Shown: one piece after another, positions 45,370-56,846 of the stretch | How positions within the stretch are numbered: the first letter of the stretch is position 1 | Layout: every line of letters begins with the position of its first letter | NCBI RefSeq assembly: GCF_000204055.1 | Contig: NW_006768798.1 | Location: 603,306-667,305 of the forward strand | DNA: 64,000 nucleotides | From: Melampsora larici-populina 98AG31 | Lineage: Eukaryota; Basidiomycota; Pucciniomycetes; Pucciniales; Melampsoraceae | Direction: 5' to 3' | Notes under the pieces: model-generated | Seen by the model: the letters and a program-made list of their open reading frames with translations, nothing else | What the model was told of the DNA's origin: nothing | Database searches by the model: none | Program-made: the position numbers and the translations under genes

Positions 45370-47218
45370 TTAGTCTTCGAGAACCATGACCCCTCCTGCT
45401 TGTTCCAAACGGTCCATTTCGTCGCTGACCTCATGCATCGAAGGTAAATCAAAAGTTTCCGCAATGTCAATGTTGGCGAAGTGGCCTTTGCTATTAAAGG
45501 TCGCACGATCTTGATTGTATATCATCTTGTAAAAGCTGCAGAACCAAATATCATCCAAATGAGTGTGCATCTATATACAGACCTTTTGGTGAATAAGAAC
45601 GGGACTTACGCGGAAGTGTATAGCGGGCCTTGCTCTTCCAGAAATTGAAGCTGTCGGTCCACCCGCGACCAGATATTCCCTCCGCCTCCGCCGCTTCGAA
45701 GAGATTGGAATATTCTAACAGCCTCGCGTCGCTGGTGAAACACACCCTCAGCTTGTCAGCAATCACCCTTACAAACAAAGGATGAAATGCTTGGTGACTT
45801 ACCAGGTAGGCGATGCGGAGGCGTAGTTCCAAAGGCGTGCGGACCCAATAAGCCTGGTGGTCAAGGCCGTCAGCGCTATTACCGCATTGTCTCGCGATCT
45901 ACAAGGAGGTTACATACAAATATTACAAGATCACACATTAGCAGTCAGGCAGCCTGTGGAATTTGTAAAGAGTCATACTGACACGGTGGAGGAGCTTCTT
46001 GAGGCATGGAACCGTCGCTTCAGGATTGTATTTAATGTTGTGCAACACCTGGGTAGCGTAGCACACGGTTGATAAGCCAAAGATAATGGCCATTGGAGAG
46101 TGTTAGAATGGCTGACCAAGATGTGTAACCGCTCCCGAGCGTGTTTGCCAGCGTCCTTGACCAAGGTCGCGTACTTTTGGGTAGCTGCAACGTCCTGGCT
46201 TCCATTGACGACAGGGGGCAGTTGATCAACAGCCCAGGTTCCTGGAATGTCCCTAACTGCTTTCTGTTGTAGGCAGGCCAAATGGTTAGATTAGAAAAGG
46301 ATGTGAATAGCCGCCCTCTTACCTTGATAGTGTTGAACAGAGAGTTCATGATCAAGTCTCCAGCTGGAGTTTCCAGAGCGGTATATGCGGTGATCGTAGG
46401 GAGTGCGACCAATTCATAGGCAATAGCATACACCTTGGCCTTATCAATAGTTGTAGGTCTGTTTGAAAGAAGGAAAGACGAATAGTGAGAGGTGAGACAT
46501 GAGACATGAGAGGGACTCCAAAGGGAAAATTTTGAAGGCTAAAGTTTGCAATTTCGAATAAATCCCACTTACTTTGAGCTCAGGGCTGTACATCCAAGCG
46601 GCAATTGATACTGCGCGTCCCGTGGCAGCGGCCGGTGGGCCATGAGGTGCACCGGCAGGCAGACGAGAAGCGTTCTCTTCAACGGTGTCATTGACCTGAT
46701 CGACTTTGTTGGATAAAGCGATGAGGTTTTGATCGATCTTGTCAGCCATTGCATTCATATCCCCATTGATCTTGTTAGACAAGCTCGCAATGTCATCATC
46801 AATCTTCTCTGAAACGGTCGAGAGTTCTTGACGAAAGTTATCAGACATAAGCAACATCTCTTGCTCAACCTTCGCACCTAAGGTTGTTATGGCAGCTAAG
46901 AGAAGTTCCGTCGAACCTTCACTGCGGTCGTGGGCCTGAAACATCAACACAGGATCATCAATTATAATCCTCTTTGAGAAGAGAGATCATAATAACATAC
47001 ACCGTCATTAGCCAGTGGCGGTCTCATCGCGCCTTGACCCCGGATTGATCTCTGTTCAGAGCGGTTCGCTGAGGTGCCAACAACGGGGTTTCCTTAAACA
47101 TGCAAACTTTGAGATTGGCAGCTTTCAGAACGGTTCAGATGCAAGCAAAGAAAGACTCACTCTGACCCCTTGGGGTAGTTAATGAGTACGGTTGTGCACG
47201 ATTGGGCTGAGAAGACAT
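45370..47218 (-). CDS. Coiled-coil protein of unknown function next to the transposase-like gene
   Basis: I do not recognise the family. The 5' exons 47218-47161, 47092-47001 and 46935-46573 join in phase. The N-terminus is Gln/Arg/Pro-rich, then a long heptad-like region (TLGAKVEQEMLLMSDNF, SEKIDDDIASLSNKING, DKIDQNLIALSNKVDQ) predicts a coiled coil, followed by a Pro/Ala linker and AAWMYSPELK. Downstream segments with plausible splice sites read KAKVYAIAYELVALPTIT, KAVRDIPGTWAVDQLPPVV, VLHNIKYNPEATVPCLKKL, QAYWVRTPLELRLRIAYL, WTDSFNFWKSKARYTLP and SFYKMIYNQDRATFNSKG, ending with TAA at 45370. The junction near 46458 is one base out of phase unless an AAG acceptor at 46440 is used. It could be a gag- or TnpA-like partner, or a rust-specific gene. 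Confidence 0.6.
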
Positions 47219-47715
47219 TGGTATTGATTGAAGTAGATGGGGATGAAGAAAGGTTTTGAATAGAAATTCAAGATTGTGGATGTGGGACTGAAATGAAGAT
47301 AACCACCGCGAGTGCCTTTTATTTGATCTGAAGCGCGCAAATAAAATATATCCCCCTGTGAAGCCAGGGGGTCCCAGCCGATCCCTGATTGGTCATTGTG
47401 TCTTTCCGCCTGGTGGCCAGACGCGTCAAACTTAACGTTTGACGCGCAAGTGTGCGCCTCATTGCCTTATTAGGAATGAGTGAACGGAATGTGGGAATAT
47501 GAGGAATGCTTTACATCTTCGGTCAGTGGTTAAAGAATGTGTCACAGCTTTAACAGCGCACCACCAAGGAATTGTGATTCCTTGCATTTCTCAAAATTCA
47601 ATCAAAGAGAATGGGAGCAGATTTTACAAAGAACATAGATCACACCGACTGCCTCACATTGCTCGTGAAAAGATAAATTCACAGGGATTTTCTTGGGAGA
47701 TGTAAACCAAAAACC
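47219..47715. other. Spacer between two minus-strand genes
   Basis: Contains the inverted repeat GCGTCAAACTTAACGTTTGACGC near 47422. No gene seen. It should carry the promoter of the coiled-coil gene and the 3' flank of the transposase-like gene. Confidence 0.45.
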
Positions 47716-50700
47716 TCATTCTGATTCCTCACTGTCGCCTTCGCCGGGGCGTTCTTGCTCCTTGTCTTTGCCTTGAGACCCCTTTTTTTTCCGTGGATTG
47801 ACCGGAACGGATCGCCAGATTTTTAATCCCTGTCGGAAGGTAGCCAACCATTCCGCCGGAGCAATGGGTCGAGTGGTCAGATTTGCAACGGCTCGGTGCG
47901 TTTCGGCTGAGTAGTGACTCGCGCTGTTCAGGATGAAGAATTCGGTTGGCTTATGGGCAATTGTGCTGATTTTGGCCGAAGTTTCCCTTCTTTCCAACCG
48001 TCTCTTCCCACTTTCGGTGACAGAGCACCCAGAACGGTGACAGTCATGTTGGACATTCAAAATACAATCGATGTCCTTTAGGCAGCGGATGTTAGCATGT
48101 ACGTGATCCGCGAACCAAACAAACACAGAGGCCTTACCTTGACTTTCACCCATCTGCGCCGCATGGTCCTCAGGATTTCGCGCATCCCGTAATACGTCGA
48201 GATCGGACCTTTCTGTGTCTCTTGCAGTTCAATGACAGTTTTGCTTGCCGATGCGCCGTCCGGCTTCCAAATGCCGATGACCTGGCTAACACTGAGTTCG
48301 TTTTTGAGCTGACCAACATTGAATTTGAGAATCTCTGATTTAGCCCTGACCACAACGGGGTTTCTCAAGGCAAGGAAGTCATCCCACTTACCTTCACAAA
48401 ATCTGCATCTTCCACCCTTTGTTCATTCGCCAGAGTCACACTGGCAAGCGCAATCCAAGAGGCTAAGGGCGCCTCACCGGCTAAATAGGGAGGTACTTCC
48501 CTGGCGTCCTTCACTTGCGCTGCCGGAAAAAAATTTAATCGAATGGATCAAATGTGCCATTGAAATCAAATGCACTTACGTCCAGCAGTGATCCCCGCCG
48601 CTTGATTGGATTTTGGGTCTAGCCCCATAGCCTTGGATAGTTCGGGCTTGGTCTTCAGCAGGGATATAACTTGAGGCCCGGCGGAAGTTCGAGCTTGCAG
48701 TTCTTTATCGAAAAAAGTGTTCCCGGAGAGAAGCGCCCTCATTAATTGATAATTGTTGAATGTGTTAGCTATATCACGGCCGGGGCTCATTCTGTTTGAA
48801 TGAACAGATGCAGTGCGCAATACCCCGTTGTAACCTTCGAACTTCCCAGTCATGTACAAATTGGCAGGTCCAAAGCGTTCGACAGAGTCTTTCAAATGGC
48901 ACAGCATATGAAATTTGGGTTTATTTACCCACTGCGCTGAGTTCTTTACCAGCTGATTGAAAAAAATCAAAATGACCTCCTCCATATCCCGCAGGTATTT
49001 GTCCATAACAGTGATTTCGTGTTGAAAGACGTAAGAAGATAGAAGACATAAGGATATCCACAAGTGGCGTTTGTTAGTAGGAATGAAATCAAAGAAAACA
49101 AACGGCACCGTCTGCAAGACGGTCTGAAAGTCTTTGCCGACCAGGCTCTGATAGAATTGGATCAGAAGGTTGGGCTGAATGGGCGGAATGTTTAAGCCCT
49201 TCGTGTTGACACTCCTCCACTTTGCCGACAATTCGCGATAACGTTTCGAGCCCGCCTTGAGGATGCCAAAAGATTTCATGGTGTCCTTGAAAAGGTATTT
49301 CGCAATACTCAAAAGGACGACATGGAGGGTCTCGACAGGTGTGTCTTGGTGACCATTGAAACCTGGGAATCAAAATACAATCATTTTGTCAAGCAGCGCC
49401 GAAAATAGATTACAAACAAGCTCACCTCTCAGCCTCAACATTGGGTTGAATAGACGAGGTCCGAGTTGGGTGTTTAGATCGGCGCATAGCCTCTGCGCTT
49501 CGGAGGGGTTCGAGTCGTGCGTTTCATTCACCACTTTGATGAAGTAGTCCAAAACGGAGTCACGGAAACCGTGTTTTCGTGCTTCAGCCTCAACGGCACT
49601 TTTGCTGTGTGGTTCTTGCGCGAGGGACCAAATCTTCAAAGCTCTTGCGCGGGTGGCCTCCCAATCGCGTTTGGGTAACGTGAAATGAGATCAATGAATA
49701 AATATATATTTATAATGTCATAAGTAACTCACGTTATTCATTTAATAATATGTTAATTACTAAATCACCCCAATCCAAAAGTACGAACCTGATCCCCATC
49801 TAAATCTACCCCAATGAAGTCAGAAACGTACTGTTCGCTTTTTTTCTCACTCATATGTCCCACTTGCAAATCACAAATGCGACACGGCGTCAATGTCACA
49901 GCCGGATTGGTGGTGTCGGTGATTTCGGCGTGCATGGGGCCATCTCCAAGGTGGAACAAGACGACCACCATTGCAAGCACCTCAACTCCAGTGACGTGAT
50001 CGTATGCAACAAACCCTTTGGAACTGTGGTCACTGGGAACAAAATCACATCACTGGTTAGGCAGTCGAATGGTTGCACGTTGCGAAAGAGGTGCTCACTT
50101 AATATCGTTGGCAACCTCGTCAAGCAATTCCAGCGCCGACGCACAGTTGGACGTAGCCAGGAAATGTATATGATACTCCTGGTTTGTCATTTTCGGCGGT
50201 AAACCGGAAAGTGTAAAAAAAACGCTCATATGTTTGTTCCACTTTTTGGAAACATTGCCGGAGGTATCGTCGGAATACAAGGTGATGGGGATGTGCTTAA
50301 TTTCGCGTCCATTCGCTTTGAGTCGCCAGGGATTGACGATAGGAATTTTTCGGATGCCACCATTTCCTTCGTCCTCTGTGGCAAACATCTTGTCAGAGCA
50401 GGGCACTATGCTAAGGGACAGTCACATAGATGAAACGACACCTACGAAATAAATAAGGCCGGCAATGTGTGGATATGCTCGAACTGTCTGGTAATTTGAT
50501 GTCCGAGGTCATCTTCCAAAAGTTCTTGACATCAACTGTTTCGAACTCTTCAGAGTCAAAACACTGTTCAGCGGGTATGTTAATATTAAAAACAGATGGG
50601 TTGTGCGACTCCTGTTGAAGAGTTGTTCGAAGACATTTTGCCATCATTTGCCCGTTTTTTTTGAAGAAAAAAATCGGAACCACAACTTCCTGTGAGAAGA

Positions 50701-51896
50701 GCTGGACGGGTTCATAGATATACCAGTGTTTCCCGCGCGAGGGGACCATTTGCACTCGTAAGTCCATGCTAAACCCCTCGCGCCATTTTTGCGACTGGGA
50801 TAAGCGGTTAATGGGCTCATTGGTTGGGAGTTCTGGGAGACAGACCAGGTACGGGCTGACTAATGGGTTCGCGAGTTCCTGAAATCCCAAGCGATTTTAA
50901 AATAAATAAATTTGAGACATCGACCACTTAGGCCAGTGCGGGTGTGAAAATGGAATACGCACATTGGTGATAATGGTCTGAACCTTTAGGCCAAAAAGCG
51001 GCGTACCATGGGGGCTCGTCCTTTCAGAGACGTGAAGGCCAAGGTTCTTCTTCAGGCGGGTACTCAACGCTCGTAAAGCCCCCCACTCCGGCAGGCTAAC
51101 GTCGCATATATGCAAGATTGAACGGATTCGGTGATATTGAGATCGGGATAGAATGCTTCGGGTGGATCCGATGATTAATAGAGCAACCACGTGCTAATAA
51201 TGAAGTGGGGTTGTGTCAGTGACTATCAAAATTCAGCAGGGTCACGGGTGGTTGGCGGAACGCCGAAAAACGAACCTCTTTTTTCTTGAAAGGGTACCAA
51301 GCGGAAGACTCCTGAAATGGTGTATTACGCAAGTCTGCCTCAAGAAGAGCCTCGTCCCTTTCCGGATCTTGTGGTCCCCCCTCATCGGCGTCCATGGCGT
51401 TAATCGCCAGGAGAAGTTTCTCGAGGTCCATTTCGTCCACATTAGAGGTTTCTGAATCGCTGGGCTGATTAGCCTCCGCCAGGCGAAAGGCACGGAGGCA
51501 TGGAAGAGGTGATGGGGGCCTATCTGATGTGTCGGATCGAGGACCATCCTCGTCGAGTTCCAGGCCAATTGGGTTGTCCTGAGGGGTGGCTGTGTGGTTC
51601 GCTGAGTGTCCGTCTTCATTGAGCCCGGGTATCATCTCGTGGTCCCCGGCTAGACGAGCCTCGTATTGTGCAACAGCTTCGAGGTGAGCCTTGGATTTTG
51701 AATGTGGGCCATAGGTGCGCATGTGCCGTACACAAACCAAGCATTTCCACTGAGGATTGGAAGGGTCTGTGGACATCAACTCGAAATCTAGAGGAGCATG
51801 TGGAGAGTGTATCAGTTCCCATGAATGGCAATGGCGGCGCAGATTCCAAGCGGAAGCTGCGAACTTACATGAATTGGGTTGGGAAGGTTGTGTCAT
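47716..51896 (-). CDS. Large transposase-like protein of a fungal family, zinc-finger N-terminus
   Basis: Exons 51896-51869, 51787-51276, 51193-50963, 50878-50442, 50410-50099, 50023-49789, then about 49680-49437, 49375-48583, 48530-48390, 48368-48135 and 48080-47716. The N-terminus has a C2H2-like finger (WKCLVCV then HSKSKAH) and an acidic region. Conserved blocks: IPITLYSDDTSGNVSKKWNK, MTNQEYHIHFLATSN, GDGPMHAEITDTTNPA with CRICDL, GFNGHQDTPVETLHVVLLSI, PKFHMLCHLKDSVERFGP, KFEGYNGVLRTASVHSNRMS and ILNSASHYSAETHR. I recall the same blocks in many repeated, unnamed proteins of Agaricomycetes and rusts, so I call it a transposon protein; no named family is certain. Most of the frame is open. 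One intron is only 31 nt, and the acceptor before 49680 lacks a clear AG, so the model or the gene may be imperfect. Confidence 0.65.
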
Positions 51897-52761
51897 TGTC
51901 AACGGTAAAGCCTGGTGTGATATGTTTGACCTGCAACGCTTAGACAATGTCAGTGATTATTGCAAACTGGGGGTCGACAGAATAAAAGGCTCGCACGATT
52001 GGTGTAATGCGGTATTTTAGAACAGTCAGATGATCAATGAAATTAAATTGGAGGTGAGCCCTCGGTTGCCTGGGCACACACGTTACAAACAACCTTTTTT
52101 CCAACAGGGAGAATAGGAGATCGACGGACAAAAAACAAAGAAATGACGGAGTGCTCTACAAAAGAAGGCTCAAGATCTCAAGAGGTGTCCGCCCTCACAG
52201 GCAGATTGTTGGGGAAGTGCAGACCAGTGGGCTCACGTATGGAATCTCGTCTCGAAGACTACGAGCGGTATCTTGCGTCCGATGTTCTGCTTTCGTGTGG
52301 CGTCCGCTGCCTGCCTCAGCAGAAGTGGGCTCACGGATGAGATGAGATGTTCTCGCTTTGTGTGGAGCTGATCTTGCATGCGTACAGGGCTTACGAGCGG
52401 TATCTTGCGTGTGATCTGCTTTTGTGTGGCGTCCGCTGGCTGCCACTTCCGATTGCACGGGTCTCTGAGGCAGGCAGAGGCGGCGAGGGAGAGGCAGGAA
52501 GTGGCCCCTCGACGGGACCAAGACTGAAAGATGGGGTGGTGAGCACTGGACCGCCGAGGTAAGCGCCCGGGGCGAGGTGCAGTCTGGCTCTAGGCGGGGC
52601 ATACTGTTCGCTGCGCCCCAGGGGGCTGACCGCCTCCCTGCTGGCACAGGCGTGCCCCGGGCTGAACCCGCGGCGGCGGAGAGGTCGCTTGACGCCTCGA
52701 CCATGATGGGACCACCTGACGACCCAGAGTCCCCCCGTGGTGTAGGTTTCAGAAGCCTCGG
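51897..52761. other. Flank of the transposase-like gene and GC-rich repeats
   Basis: A ~57-bp unit (ACGAGCGGTATCTTGCG) occurs twice, near 52261 and 52392. No gene supported; frames on both strands reflect GC content. Confidence 0.4.
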
Positions 52762-53389
52762 CCAAAGCCCTGCCTCGCGAAGTAAAGAGGTCGGGCAGTC
52801 CGGGTCTCCCGGGTCCAGGGCCGGGTCGCAGCCTTAATCGTACATGATGCTCGCACCGTGGGCAAAAGCCCGTCGCAACCACGGTTGCGACAGTCTGTCG
52901 CTGTATTGACCCCGGGTTGTTACATATGTATATTTGGCATGCGACACCGGCTTTTGCGCTGCGACATGAGCTTCGGGTTTGCGACATCTGTCAACTGCAC
53001 CACTTCAAACCAAATTCATCAGACACGTTTGTGACAATAGAGAAGAAACACAAGTTTAGAGAAGAATAGAGAACATTATATACGAAACAAGTTTCATCAA
53101 GGCGTTACAAACAATGACGCTAAGAGAGAACCAAAGCCCTGCCTCGCGAAGTAAAGAGGTCGGGCAGTCCGGGTCTCCCGGGTCCAGGGCCGGGTCGCAG
53201 CCTTAATCGTACATGATGCTCGCACCGTGGGCAAAAGCCCGTCGCAACCACGGTTGCGACAGTCTGTCGCTGTATTGACCCCGGGTTGTTACATATGTAT
53301 ATTTGGCATGCGACACCGGCTTTTGCGCTGCGACATGAGCTTTGGGTTTGCGACATCTGTCAACCGCACCACTTCAAACCAAATTCATC
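52762..53389. repeat. Two 259-bp direct copies of the CACTA left end plus flank
   Basis: Copy 1 is 52762-53020 and copy 2 is 53131-53389, nearly identical, separated by 110 bp. Each starts CCAAAGCCCTGCCTCGCG and ends CAAACCAAATTCATC. Copy 2 runs into the CACTA element; copy 1 stops at the same base and continues into unrelated DNA. Confidence 0.85.
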
Positions 53390-53478
53390 CACCAGATCCT
53401 GTCATATCCTATCGTTTTCATTCAATTTCGTCATACTGTCACTCACACAACAGCCCAAATCAAGAAGCTTTATCAATC

Positions 53479-56400
53479 ATGCTCCTTTGTACGTGCTCAA
53501 AATGCATCAAATCGACCTGCTCCGATGAGAATGGTCAATCTGTCCATGGCCAATGGAAATCTTGTCAAATTCGAATGCAGCACCACAAGCAGGACCTCAA
53601 ATTGATGAACACTGACAAATCATCTGAAAGTGACCACGAGCCAAATACGATAGCTACACCAGAGGTTAAACCTGACCACGTCACACAAGAGTGGGCTCCT
53701 GATGATTCGATGACAAGTAAGAAGGTCTTTTCACTTCTCTCCAGTGTGCAAAACGACTGATCTCAAATTCTATTGCACCTTATGATCTATCAGCTGCTGC
53801 CATTCTATGTATCTTTCTTGGATGGCTACATGTATATTGTGGACTCAGTCGTGTCAACTGCCAGAAAGCACGTAATTTTATCCTGGAAATCATAGCCGCT
53901 GCTCGCGACGAGGAGAAAAAGGACCGCGAAATCTACGGTATTATTACTGGGGATCCACACGAACTCGTACCTAAAGATGCTCGAACAATAATCAAACGAT
54001 TGGATATCACACCGGAATTGCACGAACGTGTCTGCTGTTCAAAATGCTTCACCTTGTATCGACTTACTGAAGCTCCTTGGACTTGTACTTATAAGAAGAC
54101 TGCAAGAGCTAATACTTGCAATGAAGAATTGTTTAACTTGAAGACTATGTATCGAGGTATCAGCGACAAGGGTCAATCTCATCCGATACAAAGAGACCAA
54201 GCTCAAATGCCACCATCTCAAATCGGAATTCCTCGAAGCGTATATGTCACGCAAACTCTGGTTTCATGGCTTGGATGGCTTTTGAAGAAGGATTGGATTG
54301 AGGATCATATTGAGACCTGGAAGCAGGAAATTTTACATTCAAAAAGCTCAGAAGAAATATCGGACATACAACAATCTCCAGCTTTTGACGAAATTTACTG
54401 GCCCAATCCTGAAGGTCCTGGCGAAGATTCAGCTGAAACGCCCGCCCTCAATCTCGTGTTCTCCCTATTCATTGACTGGTTTAATCCTCGTGGTAACCGG
54501 CAATCTGGCAAACAGAAATCTTTGGGGGTCCTCTCGTACAACTGCCTTAACCTCAGCCCAAAACACAGGAACTTGATTGCTAATACATGTGTAGCTGGTA
54601 TTACGCCCGGTCCGAATGCTCCTGATATGTCAACCATTTCTCATGTCCTTGAAGGCCCGGTCGATGAACTTCTGGAACTCGAAAAAGGAATCAAGATATC
54701 AACAAGCCGCTATCCTGACGGCCGACTTGTACGTGTGAAGCTGCTAACTCTACTGGGTGACACAGTTGGGATGCACAAAGTAGCAGGTTTCGCATCCCAC
54801 GCTGCGTTTTACTTCTGCTGTTGGTGTTCGATTCATTCAAATGTCATGGCTAAAATGGTGCTTGGAAAACAACGGGTCAAAGAAGAAGTGATTGAAATTT
54901 CAAAATCTAGTAAACGCGCGACGACTTTAAATGAAAAAACCGAGATACTCAAGAACACCGGTGTCCGCTGGTCCGAATTTAATCGGCTTCTTTACCGCGA
55001 TCCCGTGCTTGATCTCCCCCTGGGAATGATGCACAACTGGTATGAAGGTGTCTTACACCAACATTTTCGATTCCGATGGGGTTTTGTATCCCCCAACAGG
55101 GACGACAGAGCCAAGGCAAAACGTAGAAGATCAGCGATAGAATTCTTGGACCGACCAGCACAGCGAATGGTCTATGAAGAGGGCATGGGGAATGTATGTG
55201 ATCAAGTAGATTATAACGACTCGGATGATGGAGAATTTGGTTATGAAGAAGATGAAGAACTCCATGCCGGATGGAATGGTGGTCTTTTTTCAGAAGGAAA
55301 CATAACATCATTTCGAAAACTTATGAAAGACATTGTATTACCAAGCGGCATCACACAATTACCTCCTAACTTGGGCGAATCTAAGCATGGCAAACTGAAA
55401 GCGGCTCAATGGCATAGCTTGTTTGCCTACGTCATCCCGCTGATCATACTTGATATCTTTGTTTTTGACATTGAAAACATTCCGGTGGATTCAAATCGAG
55501 GTCGGATTTTGCTTAACATTGCCAATTTGTGCCAATGCACGTATATTGTCTGTGCAAAATCAGTTGCAAAAAAGGATGCAGAGGCGTTTGAGTTCTTCTA
55601 CAAGAGATATCACGAAAATTCGGTTAAGATTTTTAAAGACCTTGTAGTCGTTCTAAACCACCATTATGCTCTTCATATTCCTGAAATGCTTAGGCGCTGG
55701 GGACCTTTAAATCAAATTGCTGAGTTTGCTGGTGAGCGATTAATTGGTACATTGCAAAACATCGAGACAAACACACACTTAGGTGAGTTTGTGTCTCCAC
55801 TTACTTATCTGTTCGATAAAGTTGGCTAACCACGTGTTTGGATTTGTCTCAGCCGAAATGGACAAAACCATGATGCGTCGATTTGGACAGCTACAAAGAC
55901 TCACTGCAAATCATCCAATTGACGACCTTCTGACATCCGATTCAAAGCGTCCAGGCTCATTGTTCACTGGAAAGCGGATAGTACTGCGGGATGAAGATTA
56001 TGATAGGTTACTTGCAGAGATGCGGCTAACTTCTCCCCATGTTCGCCATCATCGCCACCTTCCTCATCCACCAAACTCGCAAGTTCTCCGTCCTCAAGTA
56101 GTGACTAAATCAAGTTGGAAGGTATCCGAACATGTGTCTGTCTCGGTTCTCAAACCAAACAACGTGATCAAGTACAGAAAGGATGGAAAATCACATTACG
56201 CTATGATACGGCAGATCTATATCATCCAGAATCCGACAGGTGGTCACGAAGCAAGATTTCTTGCCAATCCAATTGAAGATATATTTTTCAAAGATCGAAC
56301 GTCTCCCTCCAAACACTTCCGATACATTGTACATCTACTCAAATGTGTCATAGGTCAAACTAAAGACACTGCCATCTTTATATCTCCAGCCCAAGTTTCG

Positions 56401-56505
56401 GTTGTTGCTGCGTACAGGCTTTTACCAAACAATACTTTTGGTATTGCAGAAGGAGGAATTGTTTTGCGTCCCTGTGACAAGAGATCACAATACGCAGATT
56501 TGTGA
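53479..56505 (+). CDS. tnp2: EnSpm/CACTA transposase, tnp2 (Transposase_21) family
   Basis: Catalyses excision and insertion of the element. Exons 53479-53664, 53745-55782 and 55853-56505 with introns of 80 and 70 nt give 958 aa without internal stops. The N-terminus has Cys pairs (CTCSKC, then TCSDENG). The middle has ERVCCSKCFTLY, then the conserved core LFIDWFNPRGNRQSGKQKS, KHRNLIANTCVAGITPGPN, SRYPDGRLVRVKLL, GFASHAAFYFCCWCSI and LPLGMMHNWYEGVLHQHF. C-terminal conserved blocks are GPLNQIAEFAGERLIGTLQN and, after intron 2, EMDKTMMRRFGQLQRL. Intron 2 is certain (GTGAGT..CTCAG). Intron 1 is inferred to keep the upstream Cys-rich exon in frame; the gene could otherwise start later. It is convergent with the tnpA-like gene, with a 340-bp gap. 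Confidence 0.9.
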
Positions 56506-56846
56506 CACTATTTCTATTTCTTTTCATTTTGTAATACTTCTTGTTTTGTACTTAGTCAGTAAGGCTAATTCTTGTGAAATGACATTCACACGCTGTTACT
56601 CAATTTAATTGTGAGTGTTCATCGATTGACCAGACCAATTTGAGCCACATAACTACGTTTCAAATTGAAAAAAGAAAGTTCTGCACATGTTTTGCCACAC
56701 AACGATTTCGCAAATTGAAAAAGAGAGACAAGAACAAATTGAAAAAAAACGACTTCGCAAATTAAAAACTGAACAAGATTCATAACGCACAAACTGAGGA
56801 GATTCAAGAAAATACAGTCAACAACAAACAGAACTCATATCTGTCC

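Noticed and set aside
52195..52987. Frames of 169-198 aa on the minus strand
   Set aside because: GC-rich repeat DNA and the CACTA end; no motif and no start context.
53120..53356. 78-aa minus-strand frame repeated at 52760-52987
   Set aside because: It is a translation of the duplicated CACTA inverted repeat, not a gene.
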